Of a stretch of DNA of 64,000 nt, positions 57,968-64,000 are shown in pieces. Position numbers and translations under genes: made by a program. The DNA comes from Psilocybe azurescens (taxonomy: Eukaryota > Basidiomycota > Agaricomycetes > Agaricales > Agrocybaceae). Where the stretch lies: NCBI GenBank assembly GCA_023853785.1, contig JAJIRX010000675.1, positions 62,001 through 126,000 on the forward strand, read 5' to 3'. The notes beneath the pieces were generated by a model, which saw only the letters and a list, made by a program, of their open reading frames with translations, was not told where the DNA came from and made no database searches. Within the stretch, counting starts at the first letter, position 1; every line of letters begins with the position of its first letter.

Positions 57968-60900
57968 CTACGAATGTTGCTTTTCCAGTGGGTTGATGAT
58001 GACTCCAGGCTAAAAGAAAGAAGAAAGAAACAAAGAAAGCCATCCATGGCCAGTCAATCCCAAAGAAAAGCCACAAAAAAGAAACACACCTTTTGACCAC
58101 CTTCGGCAGCGTTCCTCTCTGGAACGCCACTCTCGTGTTCCACTCTGCGCCCAACGGGCGTTCCATCGCCTTCTCGAACTGCGCCTTGCTCGTATACGGG
58201 TACGGCAGGTCCTTGACGAGGTACTTCCCCGCCTTCTTGTCCCGCTTCTCCGAGATGATGATGTTCTTCTTGTTGTAATCCGCACGCGTCGTCGGGTCGA
58301 TGCCGGCGATTTTCTTGATGCGGTGTGGTTTTGGCGGCGCCTTTTTGGTGCCCTGTCCCGCCCACGAACCCTGGGAGTTTGATAATAGAATAGGTCAGCT
58401 TGTGAATGGGATGGAAACGAGGGTTGTATGGATTTACCCAGCCTGGAATGGTGGTGTCGACTTCGCGAGGAGCGTCTGCAGCAATTTCACGCTTTTTCGC
58501 CTCTTCAAAGGTCTTTCAAGGATTAATATACAAATATTAGTAATGCTGAATTATAAGCAGAAGCAATAGACTGACCTGCACGACATTATCGCCTGCAAAG
58601 GCCAGCGCTACGAGATCTCTCTGCTCGAACGCCTTCAGACCGTTGGCTCTGGCCTTTCCTTTCAAAGCAAGGGCTTGTTCTTGTGCTTCGACTTCAAGAT
58701 CGACATCCGACTCATCAGAGTCTCCCCGAAGGCTGACCAACAGGTTTCTTCACAGCCACTGTCGTCGTTTTCTGAGCCGCCGCTGCCGTCTTGGACCCAG
58801 AAGCAGCAGCCGACGACGACGACGAAGCGATCACATTATCGAGCGAAATCTCGACAACGGCATCATCCACGGCCTTTTCTCTGTCCTCTGCCCTTTTCTC
58901 CATCGCCTTCTTGAGCTTGTTCTTCGATTTGTCGACGGCCTTGCTGTCTTTGGAGACAACGACTTCGTTCGACTTTTTCATGGCTTTGCTCCGCGATGAG
59001 CTGTCCGCGCCGGGGTTGAGCCATGGATTTGACTGTTGAGCGGGTGGCTTGGATAGTTCTGAGCGCGAATTGACGGATGGTGATTGGGGCGGTGGGGAAA
59101 GCAGGTCCGTGGATTTGAGCGTCACGCTCGACGTATCCGAGGCCAATGATGCTAAAGGACGGTTACTTGACTGCTGATTTGTCTAGAGCCACATTGTTAG
59201 TAAAATCTCGGCAAGAAAAGATGCAATGACACATACTGTTGAAGCAGGGCGGAATGCGAGGCGGTTTCCTGTCCTATGAGCGAGAACACCACTTGATGGG
59301 TCAACGTCATCCATCTCCTCGACATCCTCGTCGCTGCCTTCGCTGCCTTCTGGATTACCGCCCATCTCCTTGATGAAGTCGTCAACTTCCCGATTCGCCA
59401 CCTGAGCTTGACGAGCCATCGCGTCTTTCATGAACTTCATCTCAAATATGCTCTTTCCTTTCCGCTTCTCACTCTCCTCGATATTGTCCCCCGCATCCAA
59501 CTGACGCAGCTCGTCGAACGCGCCTTGCTTGATCTTTTCGATGCCCCCGTCAATGTCCATGCCGTCGTCGTCGTCATCTTCGTCGTCGCTGCCTCCATCC
59601 TCTTCTTCGTCGCTGCCAACACCTTTGATTCTCCTCCGCAGCTTTTCGCCCCTAGCCAGCATATCCTCGATATCCCTCCTACTATCCTCATCCAAGCCTT
59701 CCTTGCCCCGCATCTGACGTGCCCACTTGCCCGTATGTTTATGTCTCAACGTCGCTCTCTCCCTCGCCCGATCCAGATCCTGCTTCATCTTAGCCGCCTC
59801 ATCGTCGCCTTCATCCTGCTCATCGATCTTCTCTCCCAGTCTCTCCTTCTCCTTCCTCCGCAGACGTCTGTACGTTTTGCTCTTGATCTTGCCCACCCGC
59901 CGGGCTTTGATCTCCGCGCGGAACATCAGCTCGCGCATTTTACGCAGTTCCCCGCGGCGCTGGGCGACTTCTTCCACGGAAAGCTTGTTCATTTTGAGCA
60001 TGTTGTCTTCTGTACGCTCAATATCTTCTTCTCGCATATTTGCAGCTCTGAGCAACGCATCGACTGCGCTCTCGAGTTCGGTAGTTGGCTGAAAATGAAC
60101 GCTGTTAGAAATTATCACGAGTTACACGTAGACCGACCATGTGGCATACCTTGAATTTTGCATTCAATTCCAGATTCGAGACTCTTCCAGCAGATTGAGC
60201 TTGCAGAGGAAAGCTCAAATGCTCCGCCTGTTGATATTCATCAGTATGGTTTTCAAATCAGAATCGTAGCACAATCCAACTGACTTCGCGAATACGCTTC
60301 ATGGTCCCCGACCATTTGTCCACCTCTTCTTTGGTTTGCTCATAAGCGGCCTGTCGATCCAGACGATCCTGAATTCTTTGAGGTAGTGGCGCAGATAGCG
60401 TTTTCGCCTTTGACGAAGATGAAGGACCCAGGACTTTAGCTGATTTTTTAAGAGATTGCAGGGTTGATGATTGGGTCCCCAGAGGTGCAAGTAGATCGTC
60501 GAGATTGAGTTTTGAGCCTGCAAAACGGATTAGACATGGGAAGAAGGAAGCAAACAAGTATATTGACCTGACGAATGAGCTCTGAATTCATTCTCTTCGC
60601 CAGCTTCGGTTTTCTCTTTTGTCTGACGGCGTTTTCTGGCACGGGCTTCAGAGGTACCAGCAGCAGCGCTGTCGTCTTCTGGAGCTTTGCGCTTCTTGGC
60701 GGTAACATCGAGTTGAGATACAAAGTCGTTCAGCTGGTTCAATGCCTCTGGAACATCTTCGTCGTCTGAAGGCTCAATATCCATTTTTCGTCTTCCGAAA
60801 CTTCCTCCTCTGAATCTTCTTCTGAGTCCTCGCCACTCTGTTCAAGGTCTTCATCTTGGTCGCTTTCTTGGTCTACTTTGGGAGAAGGTTTTCGTGGAGA

Positions 60901-61586
60901 GGCTTTTTCGTCGTCGCTACCCATGTCGACCTCCCTTTGCCGTCCAACACATCGAGGAGATCGATAAATTCGTCGTCGTCTCCCTCTTCTTCTTCTTCTT
61001 CTTCTTCGCTATCTTGGTCCAATTCTGCCTTGTCAACGCCTGATTCAATATCTTCATCTTCATCGAGATCAACCTCAGTAAAGCGAACAGCTGATTTAGT
61101 CCTTTCTTTCTTGGCTGGTTTTGTTTTCGATTTCTATCCAACCAGTCAATATTCCTTCCGACTGCAAATAACACAGACAGAACGTACCTTGGCCGAGAAA
61201 AAGCCCGCAAATCGTTCTTCGTCACTCTCTTCAAAGGCAGCATCACTGTCAATCTCCTCGTCATCGCCACTTGCAATCTCCTCATCGTCCTGGTTCTCTC
61301 CAATAAGTCTCGCTCTTAGCTCCTCCCGTTCATCCTCATCAATACCATCGATCCCTGCAGTCTCATAATCCTCGTTACGGTCAACATCAAGCCCGACTTT
61401 CGATCTCCGTTCTTTCTGCTGAATATGTTCGTACAAATCCATCGTCGAGGTCGCCGTGGATTTTCCCTTGCGGGCGAGCCGCTTTTCGTAGCCTGCGACA
61501 TTGGCTTCTGACCGTGTTTTGCCCGTTTTGAATTTTGGGTTGGTCTTTTTCGGAGGCAGACGTCCTGTTCGTTTTGAGGAGCTCAT
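57968..61586 (-). CDS. UTP14: Utp14, U3 snoRNP / small-subunit processome protein
   Basis: It starts MSSSKRTGRLPPKKTNPKF at 61586, with very acidic stretches (for example DEDEDIESGVDKAELDQDS and a run of Glu). The family core follows: LDDLLAPLGTQSSTLQSLKK, APLPQRIQDRLDRQAAYEQT, EEVDKWSGTMKRIRE, RELMFRAEIKARRVGKIKSK then TYRRLRRKEK, and FEMKFMKDAMARQAQ. The C-terminal block is GWGSWAGQGTK, NNIIISEKRD-like (KKNIIISEKRDKKAGKYLVK), LPYPYTSKAQFEKAMERPLG and GVIINPLEK. Utp14 works in the nucleolus in 18S rRNA maturation and activates the helicase Dhr1. Frame breaks of one base are inferred at 58091-58094, near 58737, at 60784-60788 and at 60933-60935. Repairing them gives one intact protein. Confidence 0.93.
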
Positions 61587-62124
61587 AGTCGGGCTTGATA
61601 ATGGGTATTAGGTGCTCCGAGTGGAGAGTGAGTCTGAGAAACAGCCAAAAACACCTGCGTCCAAATTCGGTGACAATGATCTAGTTCGGCTTTTTCCGTA
61701 CGCTCGCCGCATGGCATAACCATCACCTTGAACTAGTCTCAACTCCCTTCCAAGTCATCGCTGCAAGAATTCTTAATGAGCGATCTTTATTAGTACGTTT
61801 GTAATTTAGACTATTAGAGACTAGCTTGGTATAGATACTCTAGGCATCAGAATCGTTTTCTCGTCCTTGTGTCCTACATCTTTCCTTTCCTTCCCAACAA
61901 CTTGTCGACACCCAAGGCTCTCGCCCATGCTAGAAGCCTCCGATATGATGACACTCTCAAAGTTGAACACGTTCTCAGGGGCACTGTGGTACATTTAGAA
62001 ATTTGCTACATAATTTCCTCCGCTCTCTTTATTTATGTACAAGTTCCGGCTCTTCAACGCACTCCTGAATGACCCTGGATCCAATTCCCGTACAAATTTC
62101 TTATGCAAGCTGTAGAGTCGAGAC
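61587..62124. other. Intergenic, no gene seen
   Basis: This contains the Utp14 promoter on one side and the 3' end of the next gene on the other. No coding evidence is seen. Confidence 0.45.
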
Positions 62125-62563
62125 TCAGGAGCAGTAGGGGATAGCACCGGTCCAGGTGACGTATTTCCCATTTGCGAGAGCAACCCAATATCCATTTGTG
62201 AGTTTACCCCAGCCACTGGTAGCGCATTCGTCAATGATCAAATAAAAAGATAGGTAAAAACGAGCAACTTACGCATCTCCTTCTACGACGGTGGTACCCG
62301 CTCGAGTGTAACAGTTGATGGTGATTTTGGTTCCCTTAGCGTATTGTCCAACGGCGGTGCAGGAGGTCTTCGGGCACGTGCGGTATCGGAGCCCGTCTAC
62401 AAGGACGGTTGCACTATTGGCGCGTGCTTCGAGACTGCTGTTGGGTACGGGGCCGCTGTATACGGTAGGCTCTGGGGTTGCTGGTACAGGCTCAGGAAGA
62501 CCCAGCGCTGGAGTGACAGCGCTGAGAGCGAGCGAGAGCAGCGGTGGCGTAAGTGAACTTCAT
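62125..62563 (-). CDS. Small secreted SH3b-domain protein
   Basis: There are two exons, complement(62125..62215) and complement(62273..62563), with a GTAAGT/CCAG intron. It begins MKFTYATAALA and continues as a signal peptide if one base near 62525 is removed (ALSAVTPALGLPEPVPATP). After a short linker comes a bacterial-type SH3-like domain: GLRYRTCPKTSCTAVGQYAK, TKITINCYTRAGTTVVEG, then exon 2 GWGKLTNGYWVALANGKYV and TWTGAIPYCS. Four cysteines suggest two disulfides. Agaricomycetes carry many small secreted proteins of this kind. The usual idea is wall or glycan binding, which is inference. As read without correction the frame stops after 23 residues. Confidence 0.75.
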
Positions 62564-64000
62564 ATTAACGAAAATATGTGGTAGTCGATTGACTGGGGTG
62601 AGTGTATAAGAGCTGGTTAACCCGAGGGATGCCAGGGAGAGATGTAGTGGAATATGGCAACCTTTTATACGTTTTCTATACCGCACGACCCTGCCGATCT
62701 CACGGATTTTCTCCATGATAACAATCGCCAATATAATTCATATATCGTTAATCATTACTGCTGTACATCTCAATTAACGCCAAGCCTCCCTATTCGTCTG
62801 CACGAGGACTATGGGCTACTTGCTTTTGGCACGTGGCACATAAAGTGAACAAATTACAAGAGTTCCAGACACAAGCTCCAACGATATAGACCTATACCAG
62901 ACCACGACTTGATGGGCTCCTTGTAGCGTCTTTTTGGTGTCCAGGTTCACCTGTTTAGGATTACGTTTTGTGCTTTTCAGAATGGACGCTCATGCAGCAT
63001 CGGAATTTTCGAGAGGTGCCTAGGTCCAGATATTCCTGACAAATAATTCTTCCAGAAGTACAGATGTCTCATAACATTTATTATTCAGAATAAGTAAGGC
63101 TCGGTCAAGGCAAAATAGACTTGTATCTAACATCTGCTGAGAATACAAAGGCCGTAGGAAAACTTTTGGTACAAAAGCAGAGACGTACAGGTGCTAATTC
63201 AATTCAATCGCAGAATAGAGTAATAAAAATTAGCGCAAAATCAATAAATTGATATAACGATACCAGGCTGGGCGACTGGCTCTAAGTCCGCTCCTCCGCC
63301 CCTAAGCGTACTACGACCGAGGCGCGTCTCGCATCACACCTTTCTTTCTTGTGCCTGAATTTACATCACATGACCGTAAATCTCCGATTTCTGGATCTCT
63401 CCCGTTCAACTCCAAACGTTCGTTGACTCTGTTTCCCCTGACCACATCGAACGATGTGCATATCTACCCGCCCATATGTATGTAACTCAGCTTTTAGTTC
63501 TGTCCGTTGCAGGGCTGTTAGTGAGGCTTGCCAAGCAGGGCAGTCTACTCGGCCCAGCCACACGAACATGTGAATCAGAATAGCTCTGTCTCTAGCTAAG
63601 AAATAGTGACGAGCGCATCTGACATTACGTGCGCCGCTCGGTCTAGAACGAGTAAAAACGCTACAAGGAAAACTAAGGTTCGAGACGGAGAAATATCAGG
63701 AAATACACGGATTCTATATGCAACAGTTCTATCGCCCGGTACGGTGTCGACTCTCAAATATGTGTCTCTTTCTTAAAGCTGAATTCGCTTGCTCAGAATG
63801 GCCGAACATCAATCCGATTAATGCCTGCTCGGCATATCATGCCATGATATCAACATCCAACATATACTTACTGCATTTTCAAGTACAGATCTGAAGTTAT
63901 GAATATGGTTGGAGAGAATGTGTTCGGGGTAGGGAGTCAATGATATCAGTGATGAGATTTTCTGTTAAACAGTAGGCGCTTGACTAATGAATTTTTGTGT
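62564..64000. other. Right-hand end, no gene supported
   Basis: Short chance frames occur on both strands, none with domain or splice evidence. The first part should hold the promoter of the SH3b gene. Confidence 0.45.

Overview
The window is nuclear DNA of a filamentous basidiomycete, most likely an agaricomycete (mushroom-forming fungus). Genes are dense and broken by many short GT-AG introns of about 50-70 bp. The gene content fits: a DUF6534-type membrane protein, an AIG1-like P-loop GTPase, an F-box/LRR relic, a fruit-body-type secreted protein with a CBM1 start, an SH3b-type secreted protein and a full-length ABCA transporter. Exon joins below were worked out by eye from splice signals and family similarity. 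No search was run.

Layout. 1-9.1 kb: end of a siderophore MFS transporter (+), a two-exon FAD oxidoreductase (-), an F-box relic (+), a small orphan gene A1 (+) with a clear TATA box, an OB-fold protein (+) and a thioredoxin (-). 11.0-16.9 kb: ABCA transporter (+). 18.5-23.6 kb: a GRAM/VASt sterol-transfer protein of the Lam/Ltc type (-). 24.1-25.1 kb: an unrecognised basic protein (-) with a 10-bp repeat before its start. 26.7-35.7 kb: an accessory region of segmental duplications holding orphan families B (three copies) and A (second copy). 36.2-37.4 kb: secreted CBM1-type protein (-). 39.5-42.1 kb: a gene of very short exons with almost all introns in phase 0 (+). 42.8-45.5 kb: Nramp metal transporter (+). 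46.5-47.2 kb: unknown membrane-anchored protein (+). 47.7-51.1 kb: GTPase (-). 51.5-52.3 kb: degenerate GTPase (+). 52.8-54.6 kb: DUF6534 protein (-). 56.4-57.4 kb: Tra2-like RRM protein (+). 58.0-61.6 kb: Utp14 (-). 62.1-62.6 kb: secreted SH3b protein (-).

The most unusual item is inside the GTPase gene. At 48126-49970 there are 27 tandem intron-like units of about 68 bp. Read on the minus strand, each has a 5' splice site (25 of 28 donors are exactly GTGAGT) and a 3' splice site (27 of 27 end in CAG or TAG), and neighbouring units are separated by exactly three bases. This looks like one intron multiplied in tandem, leaving 3-nt mini-exons or recursive-splicing sites.

A second general point is data quality. 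At least eight conserved genes (oxidoreductase, ABCA, GRAM/VASt, GTPases, DUF6534, Utp14, SH3b) carry single-base frame breaks, most of them inside homopolymer runs. These look like assembly errors rather than gene death, and coordinates for these genes span the breaks.
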